Of a stretch of DNA of 64,000 bases, positions 14,644-22,160 are shown piece after piece. The stretch is taken from IMG/VR virus record IMGVR_UViG_3300009149_000011, positions 62,001-126,000 of that record, one strand, 5' to 3'. The stretch's first letter is position 1; each line of letters begins with the position of its first letter. A program made the position numbers and the translations under genes. Under the pieces are notes generated by a model that saw only the letters and a list, made by a program, of their open reading frames with translations, was not told the origin of the DNA and made no database searches. This DNA comes from a virus.

Positions 14644-14926
14644 CAATCCATGCATCACCTGAAGCGATTAATTGGTCAATGTATCCCATTGGCGAATTTC
14701 CTGGCGGCAAGGTTTTGATGTTCTTAAAACCATTTTCTTCTTTGATGATAGAATCATCTGGATGTACTGCGCCAGGATTCTTGCTTCCATATGATCCAGT
14801 AAACTTTTTAGTTATTGGATCATAATCTCCCCACAACTTCTTTTTACCGACATAGGGATCAATCGGTTCTACACAAAAAAGTCTCCCCTCTTTTGTGCGT
14901 ACATAATACCTTCCTGTTACGCTCAT
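14627..14926 (-). CDS. Small hypothetical protein
   Basis: A 99-residue product (MSVTGRYYVRTKEGRLFCVE) with Gly/Pro-rich beta-like sequence, possibly an RNA- or metal-binding small domain. Its stop lies in the terminator hairpin. No family assigned. Confidence 0.62.
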   Translation of the reverse strand: MSVTGRYYVRTKEGRLFCVEPIDPYVGKKKLWGDYDPITKKFTGSYGSKNPGAVHPDDSIIKEENGFKNIKTLPPGNSPMGYIDQLIASGDAWIEKREL

Positions 14927-14927
14927 C

Positions 14928-15185
14928 TTATTTATCTTTTTGGTCTTTCAACCAATATTGTTTCTGCTGACGTACATATTTGTTATCTCCGCTGCACATC
15001 CAGCAATTACACGGATTAAGAGTAGTTCTTAAAAATGTACAATCCTTTCCGCTGTACACATCTTTAATATACTGTTCTTTACTTGTTGAGCTATACACCC
15101 AACTAAATTGAGTCCAAATCCTTACTCTCCTTCTGAATTTAGTCTCCGAGATTTTTCTTCTCTTTGCTTTTTTATAATCTTTCAT
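14928..15185 (-). CDS. Small Cys-containing basic protein
   Basis: An 85-residue basic product with a C-terminal NPCNCWMCSGDNKY stretch (C-x-C-x-x-C) that could bind zinc, and RKISETKFRRRVRI near the N-terminus. This layout recurs in short phage proteins of unknown role, perhaps nucleic acid binding. It sits 1 nt upstream of the next gene. Confidence 0.6.
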   Translation of the reverse strand: MKDYKKAKRRKISETKFRRRVRIWTQFSWVYSSTSKEQYIKDVYSGKDCTFLRTTLNPCNCWMCSGDNKYVRQQKQYWLKDQKDK

Positions 15186-15270
15186 GACTTATCAGGTTAT
15201 GGCCATTATCCCTAAGCTGGGATAACGACTCGTTACCTGAACAAGTCTTTATCTTTATTCTTCATAAACA

Positions 15271-15969
15271 CTAATTTATAATTCCATATTTTTTTGCCCA
15301 TTTCCTAACAGCATTATCACTAACTCCATACTTTTTACCAACCGCAACAAAAGACGTTTCACCCAACATCTTTCTCAACTCTTTTTCAGTGGGTCTATTT
15401 TTTACTTTTCTATAAAACACTGTTCTCAATTTCTTTGTTTCATTAGAACAGGTTTTACATTTTTTAGCCTTTTTTGTTTTTATGTTTCCACAATCACAAA
15501 AATACTTAATTTTAGTATTTCCCCCTGCGAAAGTTGTAGTCTGACTATGACAATTCGGACATAAGAGACTTAGATTTCCCAACCTATTATCATTATTAAC
15601 GCCATTTTTATGCTCTAACTGCAAAGATATTGGTTTATTATTCCATTCTTTTATACCGCACTCTTCACATCTATACTTCAAAACTCCTTCGTTTACCAAC
15701 CTCCTCTTAAGACTAGATCTATTTTGATATGTTGAATTCGCTATCAAAATATCTTCTAAAGGCATTTTATCAGAAGTACTAAAAGAAAATCTTCCATTTG
15801 TTTTAAACTTTGGAAGATGTACACCTATTCTATCGCAATGAATCCTAAGAGTTTTATAAGCTCCAGACCCATTAGAGTTTACACCAATACTTTCTAGCAT
15901 TTGCCTTATGGACGAATGCTTGGAGATTAGATCTTCTATCTGATCTTTAGTTAAATCTGCAATTTTCAT
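15271..15969 (-). CDS. HNH homing endonuclease-like protein
   Basis: The 232-residue product has an HNH core with zinc knuckle: YRCEECGIKEW, ISLQLEHKNGVNNDNRLGNLSLLCPNCHSQ (His, Asn and second CxxC). A second Cys cluster (CDCGNIKTKKAKKCKTC) and a C-terminal helix-turn-helix (FVAVGKKYGVSDNAVRKWAKK) would recognise DNA. It lies next to the tRNA array, a common home for mobile endonucleases. CTATTTATA precedes the start; the stop is UAG. Confidence 0.85.
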   Translation of the reverse strand: MKIADLTKDQIEDLISKHSSIRQMLESIGVNSNGSGAYKTLRIHCDRIGVHLPKFKTNGRFSFSTSDKMPLEDILIANSTYQNRSSLKRRLVNEGVLKYRCEECGIKEWNNKPISLQLEHKNGVNNDNRLGNLSLLCPNCHSQTTTFAGGNTKIKYFCDCGNIKTKKAKKCKTCSNETKKLRTVFYRKVKNRPTEKELRKMLGETSFVAVGKKYGVSDNAVRKWAKKYGIIN

Positions 15970-15976
15970 TTTTCTC

Positions 15977-15985
15977 TATAAATAG
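15977..15985 (-). promoter_or_regulatory. CTATTTATA promoter-like element
   Basis: ACTATTTATAGAG on the minus strand, 7 nt upstream of the HNH start codon. Confidence 0.5.
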
Positions 15986-16017
15986 TGAGAAAAACTCGAA
16001 CCTTGCAAATGGTTTTG

Positions 16018-16092
16018 CACACCCGATAGGACTCGAACCTATAACCTTCGCTTTTGGAGGGCGCTGCTCTGACGCAATTGAGCTACGGATGC
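16018..16092 (-). tRNA. tRNA-Trp (CCA)
   Basis: Acceptor GCATCCG/CGGGTGT, D arm GCTC/GAGC, T arm ATAGG-TTCGAGT-CCTAT and loop CTCCAAA give anticodon CCA. The anticodon stem GCGCC/AGCGA has only three pairs, with mismatches at both ends (G-A, C-A). Discriminator G as in bacterial Trp tRNAs. Confidence 0.8.
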
Positions 16093-16099
16093 ATATTGT

Positions 16100-16185
16100 A
16101 GAGAGTATGGGATTCGAACCCATGTATCGCTTTCGCGATAACACGCTTTCCAAGCGTGCGCCTTAAACCACTCGGCCAACTCTCT
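16100..16185 (-). tRNA. tRNA-Ser (GGA)
   Basis: Type II tRNA with acceptor AGAGAGT/ACTCTCT, perfect anticodon stem CACGC/GCGTG, loop TTGGAAA (anticodon GGA), a long variable arm (ATCGC/GCGAT) and T arm ATGGG-TTCGAAT-CCCAT. Confidence 0.93.
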
Positions 16186-16296
16186 AAGTAAGAGAAGTAA
16201 GGGTAGCGTGTACTTTGCATCCTTACTTTCGATTTCCTTCCGCATGCCAAACGCCCTTTATCAGGAACGAAGACCTCCAGTCACCTATCTCTCTGC

Positions 16297-16381
16297 GGAG
16301 AGGGTGGGGTTCGAACCCACGCAGCTTTTACACCCTAACGATTTAGCAAAATGTCCCCTTTAACCACTTGGGTACCTCTCC
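16297..16381 (-). tRNA. tRNA-Ser (GCT)
   Basis: Type II tRNA, acceptor GGAGAGG/CCTCTCC, T arm GTGGG-TTCGAAC-CCCAC, loop TTGCTAA giving anticodon GCT. The anticodon stem ACATT/ATCGT has two mismatches in the middle. Discriminator G fits Ser. Confidence 0.82.
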
Positions 16382-16410
16382 GTAATAAAGCTTTCGCTTT
16401 AAATATTTGT

Positions 16411-16483
16411 GACCCAGAGAGGATTCGAACCTCTAACGATTCGGGTAGAAGCCGAACATTCTATCCAGTTGAATTACTGGGCC
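16411..16483 (-). tRNA. tRNA-Arg (TCT)
   Basis: Acceptor GGCCCAG/CTGGGTC, anticodon stem TTCGG/CCGAA, loop CTTCTAC (anticodon TCT), T arm AGAGG-TTCGAAT-CCTCT. Reads AGA, a common codon in these AT-rich genes. Confidence 0.93.
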
Positions 16484-16490
16484 ATTTAGT

Positions 16491-16563
16491 ACCGATGGAG
16501 GGACTCGAACCCCCGACACTTCCCTGATGAGGGGAACGCTCTACGCAACTGAGCTACATCGGC
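16491..16563 (-). tRNA. tRNA with CAT anticodon (Met or Ile2)
   Basis: Acceptor GCCGATG/CATCGGT, D stem GCTC/GAGC, anticodon stem TTCCC/GGGAA, loop CTCATCA. CAT may be elongator Met, initiator Met or lysidine-modified Ile. The acceptor starts with a G-U pair, so it is not a classical initiator. Confidence 0.9.
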
Positions 16564-16569
16564 AAATAA

Positions 16570-16647
16570 AGAAAGACTGGGATTCGAACCCAGGGACCTC
16601 AGTCACCGCGTTTCGCGCGGCACAATCAACCACTCTGTCACCTTTCT
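16570..16647 (-). tRNA. Type II tRNA-like gene, anticodon unresolved
   Basis: Acceptor AGAAAGG/TCTTTCT, D stem ACA/TGT, short variable hairpin (GAC/GTC) and T arm CTGGG-TTCGAAT-CCCAG. The anticodon arm is a GC-rich stem CCGCG/CGCGG around only CGAAA. It may be Ser(CGA) with a collapsed loop lacking U33, or GAA if the stem is shifted. Confidence 0.6.
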
Positions 16648-16650
16648 AGC

Positions 16651-16737
16651 AGAGGATTTGGGACTCGAACCCAAACGGCTTTTACACCCAACGGTTTTCA
16701 AGACCGCGACCCGTAGACCAACTTGGTTTAACCCTCT
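16651..16737 (-). tRNA. tRNA-Ser (TGA)
   Basis: Type II tRNA, acceptor AGAGGGT/ATCCTCT, anticodon stem GCGGT/ACCGT, loop CTTGAAA (anticodon TGA), T arm TTGGG-TTCGAGT-CCCAA, discriminator G. Confidence 0.92.
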
Positions 16738-16754
16738 GTATTAATTCTTAAGCA

Positions 16755-16790
16755 TAAAAAAACCCCGACCAATTAAGGCCAGGGTTTCTG
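16755..16790 (-). terminator. Imperfect terminator before the tRNA array
   Basis: AAACCC-C-G-A-CC/GG-C-C-A-GGGTTT hairpin with two mismatches and an A run that becomes a U run in the minus transcript; follows the small SR-rich ORF. Confidence 0.6.
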
Positions 16791-16813
16791 TAAATGTTTT
16801 ATTTCTTATGCTC

Positions 16814-16915
16814 TTAGAAAATAACACATACCCCAGCCGTTGAACTTGATCTACTAGACCAAGATCTCGATCTTGACGATCTTGACATGTTGTTGTATGT
16901 AATTGTTGTTTTCAT
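16814..16915 (-). CDS. Arg/Ser-rich micropeptide (33 aa)
   Basis: ATG at 16915 opens MKTTITYNN and continues with a run of Ser-Arg dipeptides (SRSSRSRSWSSRSSS) before a hydrophobic end (AGVCVIF) and TAA. CTATTTATA ends 4 nt before the start codon and a terminator follows, so it has its own complete transcription unit. SR-rich peptides often bind RNA or phosphoproteins; that is analogy only. Confidence 0.55.
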   Translation of the reverse strand: MKTTITYNNMSRSSRSRSWSSRSSSTAGVCVIF

Positions 16916-16919
16916 TTCG

Positions 16920-16928
16920 TATAAATAG
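16920..16928 (-). promoter_or_regulatory. CTATTTATA promoter-like element
   Basis: ACTATTTATACGAA precedes the micropeptide ATG. Confidence 0.5.
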
Positions 16929-16978
16929 TTAAACTTTTAACAAACTTAATAACTCTAACGTTAAAACGCAAGAAAATG

Positions 16979-17200
16979 TTACTTTTTTTTATTTTTATCT
17001 TTCTTTTTTTTATCAAAAAAGAATGCTACGTGATAAATAATTGTTAATATAGTGGTTATATATAGCCCTGTAGCGCTTCCACTGTAGTAATAGCTTCTTG
17101 AAGAAATAAAATAAGCTCCCAGCATAACTGCAAGTAAAATTATTGACTTTGGCCCCATTGAAGTATAAATGTGCTTATAAAAATCTGATATCTTTTTCAT
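16979..17200 (-). CDS. Small membrane protein
   Basis: A 73-residue product with two transmembrane segments (about residues 15-33 and 43-62) and a lysine-rich C-terminal tail of about ten residues. CTATTTATA lies 10 nt before the ATG. Could be a holin-type or envelope-modifying protein; no family recognised. Confidence 0.6.
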   Translation of the reverse strand: MKKISDFYKHIYTSMGPKSIILLAVMLGAYFISSRSYYYSGSATGLYITTILTIIYHVAFFFDKKKKDKNKKK

Positions 17201-17210
17201 AGTCTTTTTA

Positions 17211-17219
17211 TATAAATAG
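17211..17219 (-). promoter_or_regulatory. CTATTTATA promoter-like element
   Basis: TTCTATTTATATAAAAAG upstream of the 16979-17200 membrane protein. Confidence 0.5.
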
Positions 17220-17234
17220 AAAATAATATCGTTT

Positions 17235-18158
17235 TTATGATCCTATAGATTTGGACGCGCCACCTACATATGTTTGTATTCTTCCATATATTTCTTGAAC
17301 TGACGTATTTCTTATGTTGCTCTGAACTACTGAGAAATGATGGTTTGAATGTGGGTGAAACATTAAGTTTAGATGATTGTCCTCCATGTTGTTATAAACG
17401 TCTTCATCCCAAACCGCTTTATCAACAAGTATAGTATCTCCCTCGTTATAGTAATCGTATAGACCTTTTTCTTTAATTACGAAAAGCCAATATAGACAAT
17501 ACTCAGTCCATCTAATTTTTGAATCACCTGCCGAATTAGGGCATAATTTTGACAATTCTTCTACCCAATTTTTATCTTTAAAAACTTTTACGCATAAATG
17601 CTCCATCAACTCCTTAACTAGAGAGGTGTGGAGTATTTGAGGGGTGCAGCCTGGAACTCTCTCCTTGAGATCATAATCTATTTCATACCCCATGATCTCG
17701 GCAGTATTTTCCCACCAGTCTTGATGTGTATGATATGGTATGGTTCCAATTTTCGCCTTCCCATTAACTATTAAATCGCTAAATGAAGTATGTCTTGTTG
17801 CAAACATATCAGCGTCTAGCAGTATATAATGATCAGTTTCTATATGCTCTGATACTTTTAATTTAAGGATTTGCTGTTTAAACCATCCTGAAGAGAAGTT
17901 GATGCTGTTATCAATTAATTGACTGTCAGGTATCAATCTAATGTTTAAGGGGGAGCTTTTAAGCGATTCCATATGTTCCAAGTCGTTGTCTGGACATATA
18001 TATATCACCTCATGCAGAGAGTCTCTATCCACAAACTTTTCAAGAGAAGGGCTAAGCATCATATGAACTCTTGCCAGGTCATTTATCTTGTGCCCTTCCC
18101 AATCTTCTCTACTAGCCCTACTTACAGCTATTACGAATGTAATTTTATTATTCACCAT
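17235..18158 (-). CDS. GT-A-fold glycosyltransferase-like protein
   Basis: The 307-residue product has the N-terminal nucleotide-sugar pattern of DUF6492-type transferases: ITFVIAVSRASREDW, GWFKQQILKLK, and YILLDADMFATR with the DxD-like metal motif near residue 115. TPQILHTSLV and a WTEYCLYWLFV stretch complete the fold. It overlaps the sulfotransferase gene upstream by 11 nt, so both probably act on the same glycan. Target (virion or host surface) unknown. Confidence 0.75.
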   Translation of the reverse strand: MVNNKITFVIAVSRASREDWEGHKINDLARVHMMLSPSLEKFVDRDSLHEVIYICPDNDLEHMESLKSSPLNIRLIPDSQLIDNSINFSSGWFKQQILKLKVSEHIETDHYILLDADMFATRHTSFSDLIVNGKAKIGTIPYHTHQDWWENTAEIMGYEIDYDLKERVPGCTPQILHTSLVKELMEHLCVKVFKDKNWVEELSKLCPNSAGDSKIRWTEYCLYWLFVIKEKGLYDYYNEGDTILVDKAVWDEDVYNNMEDNHLNLMFHPHSNHHFSVVQSNIRNTSVQEIYGRIQTYVGGASKSIGS

Positions 18159-18900
18159 CTAACATCCACTCATATTTAGTTCCAGATATCCCTTCAGCTA
18201 CTTCATCGTAGTTTTCTAAAATTTCTCTCAAAGGAAATGGGTTTGTCTTTTTTAAATAAAAACAAGGCTCCTGTTCAGACTCAAGGTTTACAAACTTCAA
18301 AACCTTATCATAAGCTATTCTAGGATCATCTTTAATATCTTCTTCATAAGATATCTTAAGTAAATCATCATCCTTTAGTATTTCGCTCATTTCTAAATAC
18401 CACTCATCCATAGCTGGGAACAACGTGTTAACTATCCAATTTACATCACCTAGATCAATCTTAGTAATGTTATTCACCTCTGTGTTTGAATGCCAGTATC
18501 CATTTTTCTTAGCAACCATAGCTGAAACATATCTTCTTAGGTAATTTTTTCTATCCATAATAATGAATTTATTAATTCCCGCTTTACCTTTAATAGTATC
18601 AATATACTCTCTAGGAGTCATGTTTCTCACCTCATCACTCATATGCACATTACTGTACTTAAATGGCATTGTTTCAAAAAAATAAGCCTTTTTTTTATAT
18701 GCAGTGGATACCTGAATTCTACTTACCAAGTAAGGGAATATAGGCGTATCCATCGGCTTTGTAAATATATCCAAATCATGTTCGACATTACTTGGGTTGT
18801 ATAACTTTATTGTATTATTAATCAAATGGCTCCCACATCTACCTAGATGTAGAACAGCCACTTTTTCAATATCACCACCGCCTAAGTTAACCGTAACCAT
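18148..18900 (-). CDS. Sulfotransferase family protein
   Basis: The 250-residue product carries a PAPS-loop-like VLHLGRCGSHLI near residue 20 and a 3'-phosphate motif region FIIMDRKNYLRRYVSAMVAK near residue 112, then a Tyr-Glu-Glu strand and the C-terminal ENYDEVAEGISGTKYEWM seen in phage and bacterial sulfotransferases. It would move sulfate from PAPS to a carbohydrate or other hydroxyl. No PAPS synthesis gene is present here, so the host must supply the donor. Confidence 0.75.
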   Translation of the reverse strand: MVTVNLGGGDIEKVAVLHLGRCGSHLINNTIKLYNPSNVEHDLDIFTKPMDTPIFPYLVSRIQVSTAYKKKAYFFETMPFKYSNVHMSDEVRNMTPREYIDTIKGKAGINKFIIMDRKNYLRRYVSAMVAKKNGYWHSNTEVNNITKIDLGDVNWIVNTLFPAMDEWYLEMSEILKDDDLLKISYEEDIKDDPRIAYDKVLKFVNLESEQEPCFYLKKTNPFPLREILENYDEVAEGISGTKYEWMLDGE

Positions 18901-18901
18901 A

Positions 18902-19249
18902 TTACGATAATAATTTCTTTAAAGAATCTTTATCATCATTGATTGATGATATCATTGCATCAAATTCAGCTAGTTTTTGTTCCCAGAAACCCTCAGATTG
19001 TTCTTCTCCCATTTTATACCAAGTAGTCTCCTTAAATTCTACCCCGTCCATTTCAGTGAAATAGTCATCAAACATATCCCTTGCTTCAAATTGAGCAATA
19101 GGAAATCCCATTCCACCTGGAGTCTCCATAGATTCTGGATAAAACAACCCAGGCTTATCTCCATATTCTATAAACACTTCATCCTTTACAAATAAAGATC
19201 CGATCGTTACAAGATCTTTTTTTAATTGTACCTTTCTTACTTTTCCCAT
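18902..19249 (-). CDS. Hypothetical protein
   Basis: A 115-residue product: an N-terminal small beta domain (VRKVQLKKDLVTIGSLFVKD) and an acidic helical C-terminus. One base separates it from the sulfotransferase gene, so it may belong to the same operon. Family unknown. Confidence 0.62.
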   Translation of the reverse strand: MGKVRKVQLKKDLVTIGSLFVKDEVFIEYGDKPGLFYPESMETPGGMGFPIAQFEARDMFDDYFTEMDGVEFKETTWYKMGEEQSEGFWEQKLAEFDAMISSINDDKDSLKKLLS

Positions 19250-19253
19250 TTTT

Positions 19254-19526
19254 TTATGCTTTTCCTGTTAATATTTGTTTAAGCTCCCACTCTTCTTCAG
19301 TGAAATCTATAATACGAGTTTCGTTTTTGTCAAAATAATTTTTTATAGACGCAGCCTTGTCATATTCTTCTATATCAGAAAAATATTCCAATGCATTATC
19401 GATCATAAAACTAGGAGTTTTAAATTTCTCTAGCTCGACACTTTTCTTACTTGCATAAACAAATAAAGCGTAAAACTTAACAATTTCTTTCTCACTAAAC
19501 CTTCTAGTAACGTCTTTCATTTTCAA
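19254..19526 (-). CDS. Hypothetical protein
   Basis: A 90-residue helical product. The segment FSDIEEYDKAASIKNYFDK resembles a UvrB/C-interaction (UVR) motif, a short helical hairpin used for protein contacts. First gene of the sulfotransferase group; function unknown. Confidence 0.6.
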   Translation of the reverse strand: MKMKDVTRRFSEKEIVKFYALFVYASKKSVELEKFKTPSFMIDNALEYFSDIEEYDKAASIKNYFDKNETRIIDFTEEEWELKQILTGKA

Positions 19527-19569
19527 TCTTTATTCCCATATCAAATATAAACATTCTTAAGTACAAAAA

Positions 19570-19588
19570 AAAGTATTTGAAATACTTT
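19570..19588 (-). terminator. Short terminator hairpin
   Basis: AAAGTATT/AATACTTT 8-bp stem with a 3-nt loop and flanking A run, just after the 19594-20523 gene. Confidence 0.6.
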
Positions 19589-19593
19589 ATAGT

Positions 19594-20523
19594 TTATTCG
19601 AAAATGGTAAAATACTCTAAATTATCAATATTTATATCTAAATCTAACTCCCATAAAGTCTCATTCTCTCTCATGGGTATAGTCTTTTTAATTGAACAAT
19701 TTCTCCAGTCTTTACCTTTGGTGCTACATAATATTTTATTGTGAGGTATATCGATGTAAGAAAACACTTTTATATTTCCATTGAAAGAGCCTTCTAATCT
19801 AACCAGCTCTTCATTAGAATGAGCTAATTCAAAACTTATCTCTTTAAACTGTTGAGCGTGATATTTATTTCTAAACTCATTAAAAAACCCTCTATTTACA
19901 TGCAATTCATATACTCCCCCTTCTTTTGACTTAATTATCATAAACTTTATGAACATGTACCATTCCTGATCCTCTAATATGCTCGGCATGTTCTCAGCCT
20001 TGATCTCGCTTCTAAAGCTATACAAAAAATCTATTGAAAGTACCTGATTCTTTATAATATCTTTTATATCCATGAACTCTACCCATTCTTCTATAAACTT
20101 TTCTTCTAGAATATAGTTCCTACATAAACTATCCCATCCGTGCCTGTTTATGTGATCCACGATTTCAGCTTTACTTAATGATGAAGTCTTATGCTCCAGA
20201 TAATCCTCCACCCTGACTGTTCTTTCGCCCATTACAGACACAGCTCTTTGAGTTGTATTATTGACAAAGCTAGTTATTATGTATCTGCATTTAGCCTCCT
20301 GCTCTTGTTCCAAAGATTCTACAGAACCAGAATATAAATATGGAGCCAATTGAAGTGTTTCTTTCAACCCTCCTTCAACTTCTCCCACACCTGGCAAACT
20401 TGTGAGAATTAAATCAATATCTAACTGGTTTAACTTAGATTTGCCTAGATTAATTCCAGGGTATGGATTATAAAACATATCCAATTCTTCAAGGGACGGA
20501 ATCCTATTTCCAAAATTTTTCAT
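19594..20523 (-). CDS. Hypothetical protein
   Basis: A 309-residue soluble product. N-terminal ~110 residues contain LILTSLPGVGEVEGG and SFVNNTTQRAVSVMGERTV; the rest is mixed alpha/beta without a motif I recognise. It is divergent from the 20564 holin-like gene and shares a 40-nt intergenic region containing TATAAATAG. Confidence 0.62.
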   Translation of the reverse strand: MKNFGNRIPSLEELDMFYNPYPGINLGKSKLNQLDIDLILTSLPGVGEVEGGLKETLQLAPYLYSGSVESLEQEQEAKCRYIITSFVNNTTQRAVSVMGERTVRVEDYLEHKTSSLSKAEIVDHINRHGWDSLCRNYILEEKFIEEWVEFMDIKDIIKNQVLSIDFLYSFRSEIKAENMPSILEDQEWYMFIKFMIIKSKEGGVYELHVNRGFFNEFRNKYHAQQFKEISFELAHSNEELVRLEGSFNGNIKVFSYIDIPHNKILCSTKGKDWRNCSIKKTIPMRENETLWELDLDINIDNLEYFTIFE

Positions 20524-20531
20524 TTACACTA

Positions 20532-20540
20532 CTATTTATA
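20532..20540 (+). promoter_or_regulatory. CTATTTATA element in divergent intergenic region
   Basis: CTATTTATA on the plus strand lies 23 nt before the 20564 start; its complement faces the minus-strand gene at 20523. Given the preferred orientation elsewhere, it more likely serves the plus gene. Confidence 0.4.
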
Positions 20541-20563
20541 GCAAATAATTAAAAACTAAAGCT

Positions 20564-20959
20564 ATGTTTAAAACGTTAAAAAATCTCATCCCATCCTCTG
20601 TTAAAGATGCCGCAATGAGAACCTCATCCACAAGGATTCAGTCTTATTTAATAGTGCCTCTTATTTACATATTTGCACTATTTACAGTAATATCAGAAGG
20701 TGTTTTGTTATTCCATGCTATGAATCTGGATCAAGACCATGCTCTATCAGCTCAGTTTATAACTGTGTTCATTTCAATACTTACTCATCACTTAGCATTA
20801 CTTGGTATTAACAAGAACTCTAAATCTGAACCAAAGTATTCCGAACTTAACGGATTTTCTCAAGAAGCAAAGATGGAAGGTGGGGAGAAAACCCTCCTTC
20901 AGGAATCTAATAAAAAAGTGAACAAAGATCAAGGCTATTCAGAAGAGGATATGATTTAA
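20564..20959 (+). CDS. Holin-like membrane protein
   Basis: A 131-residue product with an N-terminal amphipathic region, two transmembrane segments (about residues 28-50 and 63-85) and a charged, hydrophilic C-terminal tail. This topology fits a class II-type holin, but many small membrane proteins share it. It is one of few plus-strand genes; the lytic transglycosylase at 33024 is also plus-strand. Confidence 0.6.
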   Translation: MFKTLKNLIPSSVKDAAMRTSSTRIQSYLIVPLIYIFALFTVISEGVLLFHAMNLDQDHALSAQFITVFISILTHHLALLGINKNSKSEPKYSELNGFSQEAKMEGGEKTLLQESNKKVNKDQGYSEEDMI

Positions 20960-20970
20960 TCATACCCTCT

Positions 20971-21717
20971 CTATAGCTTATCCTTGCTTAATTCATAGAA
21001 TTCATCAATATTTAAGAGTTTAAACTCAGTCTCTTTATACGGTGTGCTATGAGTGCTGTGGAAGTGTCCGTAAATATATTTTTTAGGGGCACACTCCATT
21101 TCCTCATCAATAGTCTTATAGAAATTGGTAACATTAGCTCTTTCATGATCTAGGTCTCTAATTAGATCCAAATCATTTTTAGCATAACTGTAAACAATGC
21201 TGCCCATAGTCTGAGGCCATGCAAACTCTGGAGATGTATGAGCTACTATAATATCTAAATTTTTCAAATCAAGAGACATTAACTTATCCTTATCAAAGTT
21301 AAAACCCTCCCCTTCCCAATAACTAGGAACGCTCCCAGGTTTGTGACCTTGAATTCTAGGTTTTCTATTAATAGACAAAGCCCCTCCTACAAATAACATC
21401 TTCATTCCATCTATTTCCTTAACAGTATAGTCTGGAATGAATTTAACATTTGAAAATTTTAAAGGAGTGTTACCTAAAGGGTCTTCTTTAAAGAAGTCTG
21501 GGTCATCATGATTACCTCGAATAGCATATAAATTGATAAATCTATCTGCAAGAAATTGATTTAACCCACCAATCATATCTCTATCCTTTTCGAAAGATTG
21601 AAATCCTATACCAAAGTCGCCAACTTGTATAATGTTAACCCCTGTAATATCTTTACTTTCTATTCTTTTTATAAGACGATGGAAAGCTCCATGAATATCT
21701 CCTAAAAACAGTGTCAT
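20971..21717 (-). CDS. Metallophosphoesterase
   Basis: The 248-residue product has the calcineurin-like metal motifs in order: FLGDIHG (residues 4-10), QVGDFGIGF (~31-39), IRGNHDD (~64-70), VAHTSP (~148) and YIYGHFHSTH (~211). It could remove phosphate from proteins, nucleotides or cyclic nucleotides; the substrate is not apparent. Unlike the phosphatase at 13341, its frame is intact. Confidence 0.85.
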   Translation of the reverse strand: MTLFLGDIHGAFHRLIKRIESKDITGVNIIQVGDFGIGFQSFEKDRDMIGGLNQFLADRFINLYAIRGNHDDPDFFKEDPLGNTPLKFSNVKFIPDYTVKEIDGMKMLFVGGALSINRKPRIQGHKPGSVPSYWEGEGFNFDKDKLMSLDLKNLDIIVAHTSPEFAWPQTMGSIVYSYAKNDLDLIRDLDHERANVTNFYKTIDEEMECAPKKYIYGHFHSTHSTPYKETEFKLLNIDEFYELSKDKL

Positions 21718-21738
21718 ATCGTTTAATTTAATTGTAAT

Positions 21739-22080
21739 CTAAAATAGCTTATCTATATCTAATGTTGAGTTTTCTTTAAGGATTTTAATGTTATCGTCTA
21801 TTTTTTTACATTCCCCCATAAAAGATTCAATCTCCAATGGTCCCAAACAAAACCATTCACCAACTAACCCTTCCCCATCCTGATCTTCTTTAGAAGAAGC
21901 GAAATGCCTATGCATAACCCCTTCAATCTTAGTGGCATACATGGAAGGGTATGCATATATAATCTCTACCTTATAAGGGCATCCAACTTGAATCCCTATT
22001 AATCTGGCATTCAAATCTTTAGTATGTCCTATTTTGAATAGGCTTTTGTTTTTATTGCCTATAAGATAAGTATAAGTCAT
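21739..22080 (-). CDS. GIY-YIG-like (T5orf172/MUG113) nuclease domain protein
   Basis: The 113-residue product fits the T5orf172 family: TYTYLIGNKNKSLFKIGHTKDLNARL gives the Y-L-I and K-I-G-x-T strands, with the Arg in the following helix and Glu in KIEGVMHRHF, plus GEWFCL. Such domains are compact GIY-YIG nucleases found in phages and mobile DNA. Free-standing here, without a DNA-binding extension. Confidence 0.78.
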   Translation of the reverse strand: MTYTYLIGNKNKSLFKIGHTKDLNARLIGIQVGCPYKVEIIYAYPSMYATKIEGVMHRHFASSKEDQDGEGLVGEWFCLGPLEIESFMGECKKIDDNIKILKENSTLDIDKLF

Positions 22081-22138
22081 ATTTTAATGTATTAATTGAA
22101 TTTGACAAACTCAATTATTATTACATTAAAATTGTATA

Positions 22139-22146
22139 TATTTATA
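22139..22146 (+). promoter_or_regulatory. TATTTATA promoter-like element
   Basis: ATATATTTATATTAAATC lies 14 nt before the plus-strand start at 22161. Confidence 0.4.
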
Positions 22147-22160
22147 TTAAATCACTACCC

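Noticed and set aside
16186-16296. Extra tRNA or ORF between the two Ser tRNAs
   Set aside because: No cloverleaf fits, and the open frames here read through tRNA genes. Nothing else supported in these 111 bases.
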